From the NCBI RefSeq assembly GCF_029639405.1, contig NZ_CP121274.1, positions 1 through 64,000 on the forward strand: a DNA stretch of 64,000 bases, given 5' to 3'. Positions 47,606 through 56,283 of the stretch are shown in pieces; position 1 is the stretch's first letter; each line of letters begins with the position of its first letter. The DNA comes from Microbacterium proteolyticum. GTDB taxonomy: Bacteria; Actinomycetota; Actinomycetes; Actinomycetales; Microbacteriaceae. Below the pieces are notes generated by a model. That model saw only the letters and a list, made by a program, of their open reading frames with translations, did no database searches and was not told the DNA's origin. A program made the position numbers and the translations under genes.

Positions 47606-48942
47606 GACGGGTTCTCCTCGGAGGGTGGGGCGGTTCGTTTGGTGAGGGCGCGCTCGGCGAGGCGCCACTCGAGATCGACGGGGGGCTTCCCCTTGGGGGG
47701 ACGGACCTTGCGCGCGGCACGCGTCGTGGGCGGGGTGTCCGAGCCCCCGCTGATGCGCTGCAGGTCACGCGCCGACGCGACGGCCGCGGCGCGGCGCTGG
47801 CGATCGGAGAGCTGCCCGGGTCCGCGGCCGCCGATCAGGCGGGCGATGATGAACAGGGTCAGCACGAGCAGGACGAGGGTGGCGGCCGCGCCGAAGCCGC
47901 GCGCGATCATGTTCGGTTCGGGCGACTTGACGAAGTCGAACACCTGCAGCGGCAGCGAGATCATCGGACCCGAGAAGGGGTTCAGGTTCATCTCGGCCGT
48001 CACGCCGGAGGTCAGCAGCACGGGCGAGGTCTCCCCGATCCCGCGGGCCGTGCCGAGGATCACGGCGGTCACCAGGCCCGAGCGCGAAGTCGGTAGGACG
48101 ACGCTCCACACGGTCTTCCACCGGCTCGTCCCCAACGCGTACGAGGCCTCGCGCAGGTTGTTCGGCACGAGCCTCAGGACGACGTCGGAGGCCCGGATGA
48201 TGATGGGCAGCATCATCACGCTGATGGCCAGGGATGCCGCGAATCCGGAGCGCTGATTGGTGATGAGGGTCACCACGGCGGCGTAGACGAAGAGGCCGGC
48301 CACAATCGAGGGCAGCGCCGTCATGGCATCCGAGATCGTCCGGACGAACCGGGCGAACGGGCCGCCGATCTCGTTGAGGAAGACCGCGGTGGTCACCCCG
48401 AGCGGGATCGTGATGATCAGCGCGATGCTGATCTGGATGAGGGTTCCCACGATCGCGTGGGCGATGCCGCCCATCGTGAGGGGGTCGAGGGGTCCGGCCA
48501 GCTTCATCGTCTCGGCGAAGAAGTTGAAGTGGACCAGCGCCGATGACCCGCGCACGAGCGTGAAGAAGACGACGAACGCGAGAGCACCGAGGAGGACCAC
48601 GCCCGCCGAGTAGAACAGCGCCGTCATGATGCGTTCGCTGATCGCCAACCGGTCCGCGCGCATCGCCGTCATGACGGCGTAAATGCCGAGGAACCCGATG
48701 AACGACAGCACGATCCACCCGACGACACCCGTCATCGGCGTGAGCCAGCCGAACATGAGGCTGGACAGCGCGATGCCCGCCGCCGCACTGCCGATCAGAT
48801 CGAACCGGTCGCCGAAGGGCACCGTCCGCACGTCTCGCCGTTCGCCGACGGTCCCGAGCCGCACCGGGATGGAAGTCCGGGAGCGGCTCGACTCGTCGTC
48901 GTCGGGCGTGGACGGCGGCGCTTCGGTGGTGAGGATGGCCAT
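47602..48942 (-). CDS. pstA: phosphate ABC transporter permease PstA
   Basis: The 446-residue permease has an N-terminal disordered stretch, two extra membrane segments (about 47-90), then the normal PstA membrane domain. That domain includes ITIPLGVTTAVFLNEIGGPF, the EAA-type loop NNLREASYALGTSRWKTVWS and GIGETSPVLLTSGV. A C-terminal cytoplasmic tail of about 70 charged residues follows. Typical PstA is about 290-300 residues, so both ends are extended. The start overlaps the pstC stop by one base (TGATG). Confidence 0.93.
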   Translation of the reverse strand: MAILTTEAPPSTPDDDESSRSRTSIPVRLGTVGERRDVRTVPFGDRFDLIGSAAAGIALSSLMFGWLTPMTGVVGWIVLSFIGFLGIYAVMTAMRADRLAISERIMTALFYSAGVVLLGALAFVVFFTLVRGSSALVHFNFFAETMKLAGPLDPLTMGGIAHAIVGTLIQISIALIITIPLGVTTAVFLNEIGGPFARFVRTISDAMTALPSIVAGLFVYAAVVTLITNQRSGFAASLAISVMMLPIIIRASDVVLRLVPNNLREASYALGTSRWKTVWSVVLPTSRSGLVTAVILGTARGIGETSPVLLTSGVTAEMNLNPFSGPMISLPLQVFDFVKSPEPNMIARGFGAAATLVLLVLTLFIIARLIGGRGPGQLSDRQRRAAAVASARDLQRISGGSDTPPTTRAARKVRPPKGKPPVDLEWRLAERALTKRTAPPSEENPS

Positions 48943-49961
48943 CAGTTGCTCTCCGCTCCGGACCGGCTCCGCGCGACGATGGTGGATGCCGTGAAGTTGA
49001 CGATGAGCGTGATGATGAACAGCACGAGACCCGCGGCCATGAGCGCCGAGAGGCCGAACTGGCTCGCCTCGCCGTAGCGGAGCGCGATGAGGGCGGACAC
49101 CGAGTTCGTGCCGGTCTTCAGCACCTGCGGGTTGATCGTGAAGATCGGCGAGATGATCATCACGACGGCGATGGTCTCGCCCAGGGCGCGGCCGAGGCCG
49201 AGCATCGTGCCGCCGATGATGCCGCCGCGGCCGAACGGCAGCACGACGGAGGTGATCATGCCCCACCGCGTGGAACCGAGCGCGAGCGCGCCTTCGCGCT
49301 CGCCGAGCGGAGCCTGCGAGAACGCCTCGCGCATGACCGAGGTCTGCGTCGGCACGACCATGAGCGCCACCACGATGCCGGCGATGAAGGCCGAGGACGT
49401 GAAGGCGCCGGCCTCGGTCAGACGCGCACCCGACGGGTCGGTGACCGCGAAGATCGGGATCCAGGCGAAGTAGGTGGAGATCCACTGCGCGACCGGGATC
49501 ACGCCCGACTGCAGGAAGAACACGCCCCACAGGCCGAACACGACGCTGGGGACCGCGGCCATGAGGTCGACCATCGTGATGAGGAGCGACCGGGCCCGCA
49601 CCGGCACGATCTCGCTGATGAGGAGGGCCGTCCCCATCGCGAGCGGCACGGAGACCGCCATCGCGATGAGCGCGATCGTGACCGTTCCGAACAGCACCGC
49701 CGCAACGCCGAAGCTGCCGGTCTCGGGCGACCACTCCTGCGTGGTGAGGAACGACGGCCCCGCGACGCTGAGCGCGTCACCCGCGCGGATGCTGAGGAAG
49801 ATGCCGACCGCGAGCATGATCGCCACGGTGATCGAGCCCGCGGAGTAGGCGGCCCCGCGGAAGACCCGGTCCGCCTGCACCGGACGGCTCTTCAGCGAGC
49901 GGCGGACCGGAGCCTGCTGCTCGGATCGAGGAGGAAGAACCTCCGTGGTGGTGTCCGTCAT
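48942..49961 (-). CDS. pstC: phosphate ABC transporter permease PstC
   Basis: The 339-residue permease pairs with PstA to form the phosphate channel in the membrane. It has about six spans (AYSAGSITVAIMLAVGIFLS onward) and the EAA-type loop EREGALALGSTRWGMITSVV. Other blocks are FGRGGIIGGTMLGLGRALGE and VVPTQTSVMREAFSQAP. I chose ATG 49961 (MTDTTTEVLPPRSEQQ), with GGAG at about 8 bases upstream, instead of the in-frame ATG at 50003. It is the first gene of the locus. Confidence 0.93.
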   Translation of the reverse strand: MTDTTTEVLPPRSEQQAPVRRSLKSRPVQADRVFRGAAYSAGSITVAIMLAVGIFLSIRAGDALSVAGPSFLTTQEWSPETGSFGVAAVLFGTVTIALIAMAVSVPLAMGTALLISEIVPVRARSLLITMVDLMAAVPSVVFGLWGVFFLQSGVIPVAQWISTYFAWIPIFAVTDPSGARLTEAGAFTSSAFIAGIVVALMVVPTQTSVMREAFSQAPLGEREGALALGSTRWGMITSVVLPFGRGGIIGGTMLGLGRALGETIAVVMIISPIFTINPQVLKTGTNSVSALIALRYGEASQFGLSALMAAGLVLFIITLIVNFTASTIVARSRSGAESN

Positions 49962-50211
49962 GCGCTCTCCGTCGGTCGCGTCGGGCAGGTCGTGCAGAGG
50001 CACCGCGACGGTGTCCCGCGGGGCGGGTCCGGCCTCGCGGCGGTGTCCGGACGACCGGCGACGCGAGGCGCCCGTTGTCCCTCGTACCGGCTCGGGAGGC
50101 CGGCACTGGCGACGCTAGATCCGGGTCGTGAACGCCGCCGGGAGCGACCGCCCACGCCGCCTGGCCGGGAGGTGAACGAGGGATGCCGAGCCCCGACCGG
50201 CCGGAGACGGC
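49962..50211 (-). promoter_or_regulatory. leader of the pst/surface locus with GTTCAC words
   Basis: The 250-base gap between the kinase gene and pstC should hold the promoter of the locus. On the minus strand the word GTTCAC occurs at 50133-50128 and at 50177-50172, exactly 44 bases apart. GTTCAC begins the 11-base unit of the actinobacterial PHO box, and 44 is four such units. The intervening units do not match, so PhoP control is possible but weakly supported. No clear -10 or -35 pair was found. Confidence 0.3.
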
Positions 50212-51855
50212 TCACGGCGCGCCCGGACTCGGGGTGGGCGTGGCCGTCGGCGTCGGGCCCGCCGTGGTCGTCGGGGTCGGGGTCGGCGTGGGCACCGCGG
50301 CGCGGCCGCTGGACACGAGCAGGCGGATCGTGGACCCGACCTGCGCCGACGCACCGGGGGCCGGCGTCGAGCCGATGACGGTCCCCGCGGGGCGGTCCGA
50401 GACGGTCGCGACCTCCTCGGGGACGAACCCCGCCGCGCGCACCGCGGCATCGGCGTCGCCGGTCGCCCACCCGTCGATCGGGGGGACGGTGTTCGTCCCG
50501 GATGCCACGACCAGGCGCACCGTCGAGCCGCGGGGCACGGTCGTGCCGGCGGCGGGATCCGACGAGAGCACCGATCCCGCGGCGAGCGCCGAGTTCTGAG
50601 AGATCACGGGGCCGGCGACGAGCCCCGCGGCCTCGATGGCGGAGAGTGTGTCCTGCAGCGAGCCGAGGTCGGGGACGACCGCGACCTCCGCGGTCGGCGT
50701 CGCGCTCGGGCTGGAATCGGCTCCCGGATCACTGCTGGGCACGGGGGTCGCCGCCGCGGTGGGGGCGGCCCCCGGCTCGGGCCGACCGGCGGAGGCCATG
50801 AGCGGCACGGCGACGGCGACGAGCGCGAGGACGGCCACGATGACGATCGCGGTCACCCAGCCGGGACCCGAGTCCCGGAACCGTCCGGGGGCACCGGCCG
50901 GTTCCGGAGCGGGGTCCTCCACGACCGTCGCGGTGACCCTCGGCGTGGGACGCAGGACCCGCGTCGCCGCGACCGGAGCCGGGGCGGGGGCCGCGGCCTG
51001 CAGCGCCGCGCGCATCTCGGCGGCGTCGGCGAAGCGGTCCGCCGGGTCCTTGAGCAGCGCCCGCACGAGCACGCGGTCGAGCGCGGGCGACACCCCGCGG
51101 GCCCGCACCGAAGCCACCGGGGGTGGGGCGTGCAGCTGCGCCCGGACCACGGCATCCCGGTCTCCGCCTTCGAAGGGCGCGCGGCCGGTGAGCGCGAAGT
51201 ACAGCAGCCCGCCGACCTGGTAGAGGTCGCCGGCGACCCCCACCGGCTCGCCGCGCAGCTGTTCCGGCGAGGCGTACTGCGCGTTGCCGACGACGCCGGC
51301 CGTGGCCGAGGCGGTGCTGCGCAGCACGTCGTCGCCGCGGGTCGTCCGGCCCGCGGCATCCGCCAGCCCGAAGTCGAGCAGAGTCGCGCGTGCCGGCGTC
51401 GTCCCCTCGAAGCGGACGAGGACGTTCGCGGGAGACACGTCGCGGTGGACGAGCCCGCCCGCGTGCGCGGCCTCGAGGGCTCCGAGGATCATGTCGCCGA
51501 TGCGGCGCGTCGCCGCGGCGCCGAGGGGACCGTGGGCGAGGACGTGCTCGGCGAGGGTCGTCCCCTCGAGCAGTTCCTGGGCGATCCAGGCGATCGTGAC
51601 GGCGCCGTCCTGGAACGTCCCCATGTCGACGACCTCGACGATGCCGGGGTGCGCGACCGCGGCCGTGCGCCGGGCTTCGTCCAGGAACGCCGCGCGCACC
51701 GCCTCGCTCTCGGAGAGGTGGGGATGGAGCATCTTGATCGCCACGGGGCGATCCAGGACCGTGTCGGTCGCCGAGAACACCGATGCCGTACCCCCGGAGC
51801 CCAGCAGTCCCTCGAGGCGGAACCGACCGGCGATGAGTCCGGATGCCGTGGTCAC
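50212..51855 (-). CDS. PASTA-domain Ser/Thr protein kinase
   Basis: The 547-residue membrane kinase has an N-terminal kinase domain (about 10-275): glycine loop GSGGTASV (19-26), VAIK with Lys41, HRD (137-139) and DFG (161-163). A juxtamembrane linker precedes one membrane span (WVTAIVIVAVLALVAVAVPL). Outside are two PASTA repeats (VVPDLGSLQDTLSAIEAAGL and VPPIDGWATGDADAAVRAAG) and a Pro/Thr tail. PASTA repeats bind peptidoglycan fragments. The loop after HRD reads HRDVSPANVL, with Ser where most active kinases have Lys, so activity should be tested. The GTG start overlaps the upstream gene (GTGA). Confidence 0.9.
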   Translation of the reverse strand: MTTASGLIAGRFRLEGLLGSGGTASVFSATDTVLDRPVAIKMLHPHLSESEAVRAAFLDEARRTAAVAHPGIVEVVDMGTFQDGAVTIAWIAQELLEGTTLAEHVLAHGPLGAAATRRIGDMILGALEAAHAGGLVHRDVSPANVLVRFEGTTPARATLLDFGLADAAGRTTRGDDVLRSTASATAGVVGNAQYASPEQLRGEPVGVAGDLYQVGGLLYFALTGRAPFEGGDRDAVVRAQLHAPPPVASVRARGVSPALDRVLVRALLKDPADRFADAAEMRAALQAAAPAPAPVAATRVLRPTPRVTATVVEDPAPEPAGAPGRFRDSGPGWVTAIVIVAVLALVAVAVPLMASAGRPEPGAAPTAAATPVPSSDPGADSSPSATPTAEVAVVPDLGSLQDTLSAIEAAGLVAGPVISQNSALAAGSVLSSDPAAGTTVPRGSTVRLVVASGTNTVPPIDGWATGDADAAVRAAGFVPEEVATVSDRPAGTVIGSTPAPGASAQVGSTIRLLVSSGRAAVPTPTPTPTTTAGPTPTATPTPSPGAP

Positions 51856-52394
51856 GGAGCGTTCATGCCGACCCGGGCGCGGCGTCCCGACGCGGTACCG
51901 ATGCTCACGCCCTGCGCCACGGTCGCGGTGGCGAGCGCCGTGCTGGCGGCGCGCCCCGCGGCGGCGGCCTCGCTCGCCGATTCGTACCAGCGCGCGGCGG
52001 TGAGGACCGGCCGGTCGCCCCGGCGGATGACCCACCCGTGCGTGGTCGACTGCGGGCCGCGGACGGCGGTGACGGTCATCTCGTCGACGCGGGACTGCTC
52101 GGCGACGACCGCGTCGAATGCGGCCCGGGGGGAGACGAAGATGCGGGCGCAGCGCGCGAGCTCGCGGTTGTTGGTCGCGAGCAGACGCCAGACGCCGAAC
52201 ACTCCGAGCGGGGTGAGGGCTCCGTCCGGGGTGGTCTCGCTGAGGCTGCCGGCGGTGATCGACCACTCCGGGAGCAGATGCGAGCGGAACAGCAGCCACG
52301 CTGCCAGGCGGGGGTCGTGGATCGAACGGAACGTGTCGAACACGATCCGTGCGCGCCGCGTTGCGCGATCGGAGAGCGTCTCGCTCACGGGCAC
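51852..52394 (-). CDS. hypothetical protein coupled to the PASTA kinase
   Basis: The 180-residue protein lacks a signal peptide and membrane span. Its sequence (MPVSETLSDRATRRARIVFD, then SIHDPRLAAWLLFRSHLLPE) is helical at the start and mixed after that. I do not recognise it. Its stop overlaps the GTG of the kinase gene, so the two are translationally coupled, and it may be a partner or substrate. The 235 bases upstream to recR hold no supported gene. Confidence 0.65.
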   Translation of the reverse strand: MPVSETLSDRATRRARIVFDTFRSIHDPRLAAWLLFRSHLLPEWSITAGSLSETTPDGALTPLGVFGVWRLLATNNRELARCARIFVSPRAAFDAVVAEQSRVDEMTVTAVRGPQSTTHGWVIRRGDRPVLTAARWYESASEAAAAGRAASTALATATVAQGVSIGTASGRRARVGMNAP

Positions 52395-52629
52395 CCCTGT
52401 CTGACGGCCGCAGAGCTCGTGGGTCGGGCACCCGTGCTGCAGTCCGTAGGCAAGAAAATGGCCGCGCCCGGTTTCCGTAGGTCCATCGGGGGATGAACAG
52501 GCGGTACACGGGGGTTCAACGCTCGGAGATCACCCGCACGTCGGAGAGTTCTCACCCGCTGCGGGCGGGGCGTCGGGCCGCGCGGGGCGTCAGGGCGCGC
52601 GAGGACGCGTCAGCGGGTGCGGCGACGCG

Positions 52630-53223
52630 TCACAGGGTGCGGCGTCCCTCGAAGGCGCGGCCGAGGGTGACTTCGTCGGCGTACTCGAGGTCGCCGCCGA
52701 CGGGAAGACCGGATGCCAGGCGCGTGACACGGATCTCGAGCGTGTGCAGCAGCCGGCTGAGGTAGGTCGCCGTGGCTTCGCCCTCGAGGTTGGGGTTGGT
52801 CGCGAGGATCACTTCCTGCACCGAGCCGTCGGCGAGCCGCTGCATGAGCTGCGTGATGCGCAGGTCGTCGGGACCGATGCCCGCGATGGGGCTGATGGCG
52901 CCGCCGAGGACGTGGTACAGCCCGCGGAACTCGCGCGTGCGCTCGATCGCGGCCACGTCCTTGGCGTCTTCGACGACGCAGATGAGCGCCGGGTTGCGGC
53001 GCGGATCGCGGCAGATGGAGCAGCGGTCCTGCTCGGAGACGTTGCCGCAGATCTCGCAGAAACGCACCTTCTCGCGCACTTCCCCGAGGAGTTGCGACAG
53101 GCGGGAGACGTCGAAACTCGGCGACTGCAGGATGTGGAACGCGATGCGCTGAGCGGATTTCGGGCCGATGCCGGGCAGCCGACCGAATTCGTCGATGAGG
53201 TCCTGAACGATGCCGTCGTACAT
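52630..53223 (-). CDS. recR: recombination mediator RecR
   Basis: This DNA repair protein works with RecF and RecO to load RecA at gaps. The 197 residues include the helix-hairpin-helix ([20 protein letters not shown]), the four-Cys zinc finger ([18 protein letters not shown]) and the Toprim domain ([20 protein letters not shown], then [19 protein letters not shown]). Its ATG overlaps the dnaX stop by one base (TGATG), the standard dnaX-recR arrangement. Confidence 0.96.
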   Translation of the reverse strand: MYDGIVQDLIDEFGRLPGIGPKSAQRIAFHILQSPSFDVSRLSQLLGEVREKVRFCEICGNVSEQDRCSICRDPRRNPALICVVEDAKDVAAIERTREFRGLYHVLGGAISPIAGIGPDDLRITQLMQRLADGSVQEVILATNPNLEGEATATYLSRLLHTLEIRVTRLASGLPVGGDLEYADEVTLGRAFEGRRTL

Positions 53224-56030
53224 CAGTTGAACCTCGTCGGGGGCTCGTAGGGTTCGTCGCGGACGTAGTTCGCGCCGAGCATCTGGCGGACTACGGCCTC
53301 GCCGTAGCGCTGCACTCCCCCGCGCAGCGGCGCCATGCGCGGCACGATCACCGGCGGGACGGGGAGGTCCGCCGCGTCGTCGAGCGGAGGAATGACGTCG
53401 TCATCGTCGACCTCCTCGGGCGCGGGCACCGAGCGGGCGACATCGGATGAGGGAAGCACGGCGCCCTCGAAGGGCGGCGGAGCGATGCGCGGGGCCGGCC
53501 GGACAGCGGCCTCTTCGGGCTCATCGTCGACCGCGAGGGCGGTTCCGGCGGTGGATGCCGAGGCGGTCGCCGTCCCCACCGCGGGGGCCGCCGGCGCGGA
53601 GGCCGGCGACGCGGGCGCGGGCGACGGGGAGGACGCCGAGCGGGCGGCGGCGGGTGCGGATGCGCGGGGTGGCGCCGTCGGAGCGGGTGCCGCGGCGACG
53701 GGCGCCGGGCCCGCGGGCGCGCCGGGGATGGGAGCGACGGCCCAGTCGGTGACGGAGGCCGACGCGTACGACGCCGACGAGCGTTGCGGCGGGGTCGGGG
53801 AGGTGGCTCGCGCCTCACCGCCGGGGCCCGCGCCCGGGCCGCGCGGCGGCGCGCCGTCGGAACCGCCGGGGCCGCCGTCGCCCTCGAGGCGGGCGAGGTA
53901 CTTCACCCGGACGCCGAGGACCGACTGGATGGCACGGCGGAGGTCTTCGCTCGCGCCGCCGTCCGCCGTGCGGGTCTTGAACGCGGTCAGGTCGGCGCCC
54001 GTGCGGAAGCCCAGGGTGAGGACGTCGTCGTCGAAGGCGAGGACGGACGAGGTGGACACGACGAGCCACGACGCGCGGCTGAGTGCCTCGAGCTGACCGA
54101 GCACCTCGGGCCACGCGTCGCGCACGTGGGACAGCTCGATCGGACCGAGCGGGACGACCGGGGGCGTCGGCGCCGCGTGTTCGAGCGGAGAGGAGTCGTC
54201 GGTCGCAGCCGCGCCGCCGCTCGCCGCCGCGTCGGCGGGGGCGGCATCGCCGTCGGGCGTCGGGGCGGTGTCGAACGGGTGCGGAGCGGTCGGCGACGGG
54301 GCCGCCGAGGCCGGTGACGCGGCGTCGGGGCGCGCCGCCGCTTCGGGCGCTCGCGTCGCGGGACCCGTCGCGCCGGGCTCGGCATCGTCGAAGGGCGGCG
54401 GGGCGTCTTCGTCGTCGAGGGGCGGCGGGGCGTCGTCGTCGGACGGCGCGGTGGGCTCGGTCGTCGCGTGCGCCGGTCGGGACGCGGCGGGCCCGGCCGT
54501 GGCTGCGGACGGGCTCGCGGGACGCTCGGCCGGGGCGACGGCGGCTGCCGGCTCCGCGGTCGGTGCGGGGGTCTCCGGCGCGGCTGCTGGCTCCGCGGTC
54601 GGTGCGGGCGCCACCACGGGAGACGCGGCACGACCCGGCGCAGCGACGCCCGGGCGGGGGTTCGAGGCCCCCGGCGACGCCACGACCGGTGCCGCCACGC
54701 CCGGCGACGCCACCGCGGGAGCCGCGGTCGGAGCTGCGACACCCGGCGACGCCACCGCGGGAGCCACGGCCGGAGCCGCCACACCCGGCGACGCCACGGC
54801 CGGAGCAGCGACGGCGGGGGCGGCCGCCGCGGGAGCCGGCGTGCGGGCGGGAGCGGCGGCGCCGTGCTCGGCGGCGTGCGCCGAGGCGGACGCGGGCGAG
54901 ACGCCCTGCGACACACCCGCGTGAGTCAGTACCCGGGCGACGAGGAGCTCCAGCTGCAGACGGGGCGAGGTGGCCCCGGTCATCTCGTCGAGTGCGGCCA
55001 CCACGAGGTCGGCCGTGCGCGACAGACGGGCGACGCCGAACGCCGTGGCCTGGCGGGCCATGCGCTCGAGTTCGTCGTCGGGGACACCGCGGAGGACCGC
55101 GGAAGCCCCGGCACCGGTGGCCGCGACGACGATGAGGTCGCGCAGGCGCTCGAGCAGATCATCGACGAAGCGACGGGGATCCTGTCCGGTCTGCACGACA
55201 CGGTCGACTGCGGCGAAAGCGCCGGCGCCGTCGAGCGCCGCGAACGCGTCGACGACCTCGTCGAGGAGCTCCGAGTGCGTGTAGCCCAGCAGCGCCACCG
55301 CGCGCTCGTAGTTCACGAGCACGTGGCCGTCGGCATCCCGATCCGAACCGGCGATGAGCTGGTCGAGCAGCGAGAGGGTGTCGCGCGGCGAGCCGCCGCC
55401 GGCACGGACGACCAGCGGGAGCACGCCCGCCTCGACCGACACGCCCTCGGTCTCGCAGAGCTCTTGCACGTACTCGAGCATCGCGGCGGGCGGCACCAGG
55501 CGGAACGGGTAGTGGTGCGTGCGGGAACGGATCGTGCCGAGCACCTTCTCGGGCTCGGTCGTGGCGAAGATGAACTTCACGTGCGCGGGGGGCTCTTCGA
55601 CGAGCTTCAGCAGGGCGTTGAATCCCTGCTGCGTCACCATGTGCGCCTCGTCGAGGATGAAGATCTTGAACCGGTCGCGCGCCGGGGCGAAGATCGCGCG
55701 TTCGCGCAGGTCGCGGGCGTCGTCGACGCCGTTGTGGCTGGCGGCGTCGATCTCGACCACGTCGAGCGACCCTCCGCCACCGCGACCGAGTTCGACGCAG
55801 CTGTCGCACACGCCGCACGGAGTGTCGGTGGGGCCCTCCGCGCAGTTGAGGCAGCGGGCGAGGATGCGCGCGGACGTCGTCTTGCCGCAGCCGCGCGGCC
55901 CCGAGAAGAGGTAGGCGTGCCCCACCCGGTCACTACGGAGGGCCGTCATCAGCGGCTCGGTCACCTGCGACTGCCCGATCATCTCGCCGAATGCCTGCGG
56001 GCGGTAGCGGCGGTACAGGGCTGTCGTCAC
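53223..56030 (-). CDS. dnaX: DNA polymerase III subunits gamma and tau
   Basis: The clamp-loader ATPase has 935 residues. The AAA+ module shows Walker [10 protein letters not shown] (44-52), a zinc site (CLNC 60-63, then CGVCDSC 72-78), DEAH (ILDEAHMV) and the sensor ATTEPEKV. From about residue 375 a very long Ala/Pro-rich linker runs to about 640, including tandem VASPGVAAP repeats. After it comes the tau-type region ([20 protein letters not shown]) and more low-complexity sequence. The length is high because of the linkers. Frameshifting to make gamma was not examined. recR follows with a one-base overlap. Confidence 0.95.
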   Translation of the reverse strand: MTTALYRRYRPQAFGEMIGQSQVTEPLMTALRSDRVGHAYLFSGPRGCGKTTSARILARCLNCAEGPTDTPCGVCDSCVELGRGGGGSLDVVEIDAASHNGVDDARDLRERAIFAPARDRFKIFILDEAHMVTQQGFNALLKLVEEPPAHVKFIFATTEPEKVLGTIRSRTHHYPFRLVPPAAMLEYVQELCETEGVSVEAGVLPLVVRAGGGSPRDTLSLLDQLIAGSDRDADGHVLVNYERAVALLGYTHSELLDEVVDAFAALDGAGAFAAVDRVVQTGQDPRRFVDDLLERLRDLIVVAATGAGASAVLRGVPDDELERMARQATAFGVARLSRTADLVVAALDEMTGATSPRLQLELLVARVLTHAGVSQGVSPASASAHAAEHGAAAPARTPAPAAAAPAVAAPAVASPGVAAPAVAPAVASPGVAAPTAAPAVASPGVAAPVVASPGASNPRPGVAAPGRAASPVVAPAPTAEPAAAPETPAPTAEPAAAVAPAERPASPSAATAGPAASRPAHATTEPTAPSDDDAPPPLDDEDAPPPFDDAEPGATGPATRAPEAAARPDAASPASAAPSPTAPHPFDTAPTPDGDAAPADAAASGGAAATDDSSPLEHAAPTPPVVPLGPIELSHVRDAWPEVLGQLEALSRASWLVVSTSSVLAFDDDVLTLGFRTGADLTAFKTRTADGGASEDLRRAIQSVLGVRVKYLARLEGDGGPGGSDGAPPRGPGAGPGGEARATSPTPPQRSSASYASASVTDWAVAPIPGAPAGPAPVAAAPAPTAPPRASAPAAARSASSPSPAPASPASAPAAPAVGTATASASTAGTALAVDDEPEEAAVRPAPRIAPPPFEGAVLPSSDVARSVPAPEEVDDDDVIPPLDDAADLPVPPVIVPRMAPLRGGVQRYGEAVVRQMLGANYVRDEPYEPPTRFN
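54670..54800. repeat. in-frame tandem repeats in the DnaX linker
   Basis: The word CCCGGCGACGCCAC starts at 54670, 54700, 54742 and 54784, so units are 30, 42 and 42 bases. They encode [13 protein letters not shown] repeats in the linker. As multiples of three, changes in copy number would alter linker length without breaking the frame. Confidence 0.8.
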
Positions 56031-56137
56031 TCCTCCAGCCTACGGCGTGCCACCGACATCGCGTCCGGCCCTCTCCCCCGCCCCGCGCGCCCCGCTTCGC
56101 TCCGCTCCGGCATCCGCCCGCGCCCCGCACCCTGAGC

Positions 56138-56203
56138 GGAGGAGATTCCGCGAAGGGAGGACCGCACCGGCCTCCGGCATCCTCCCCCCGCCGAATCTCC
56201 TCC
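56138..56203. repeat. nested inverted repeat between dnaX and the GH65 gene
   Basis: GGAGGAGATTC (56138-56148) and GAATCTCCTCC (56193-56203) form an 11-bp outer stem. Inside, GGAGGA (56156-56161) pairs with TCCTCC (56180-56185). The fold is a long interrupted hairpin of 66 bases upstream of dnaX. It lacks the conserved tetraloop and asymmetric loop of SRP RNA, so I do not call an RNA gene. It may be a regulatory leader or a terminator component. Confidence 0.55.
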
Positions 56204-56240
56204 CCCGCCCCGGCTGCCCGCAGCCCCCGGAAACGCCGAA

Positions 56241-56270
56241 CGCGGCGGCGCCCCGAAGGGCGCCGCCGCG
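56241..56270 (-). terminator. terminator hairpin of the GH65 gene
   Basis: CGCGGCGGCGCCC (56241-56253) and GGGCGCCGCCGCG (56258-56270) form a perfect 13-bp stem with a CGAA loop. It begins 13 bases after the stop of the GH65 gene on the minus strand and is a strong terminator candidate. Confidence 0.7.
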
Positions 56271-56283
56271 TCAGGACAGCGGG

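Noticed and set aside
56138..56203. SRP RNA (ffs) gene near dnaX
   Set aside because: The hairpin lacks the conserved tetraloop and the GGAAG/AGCAG internal loop of SRP RNA.
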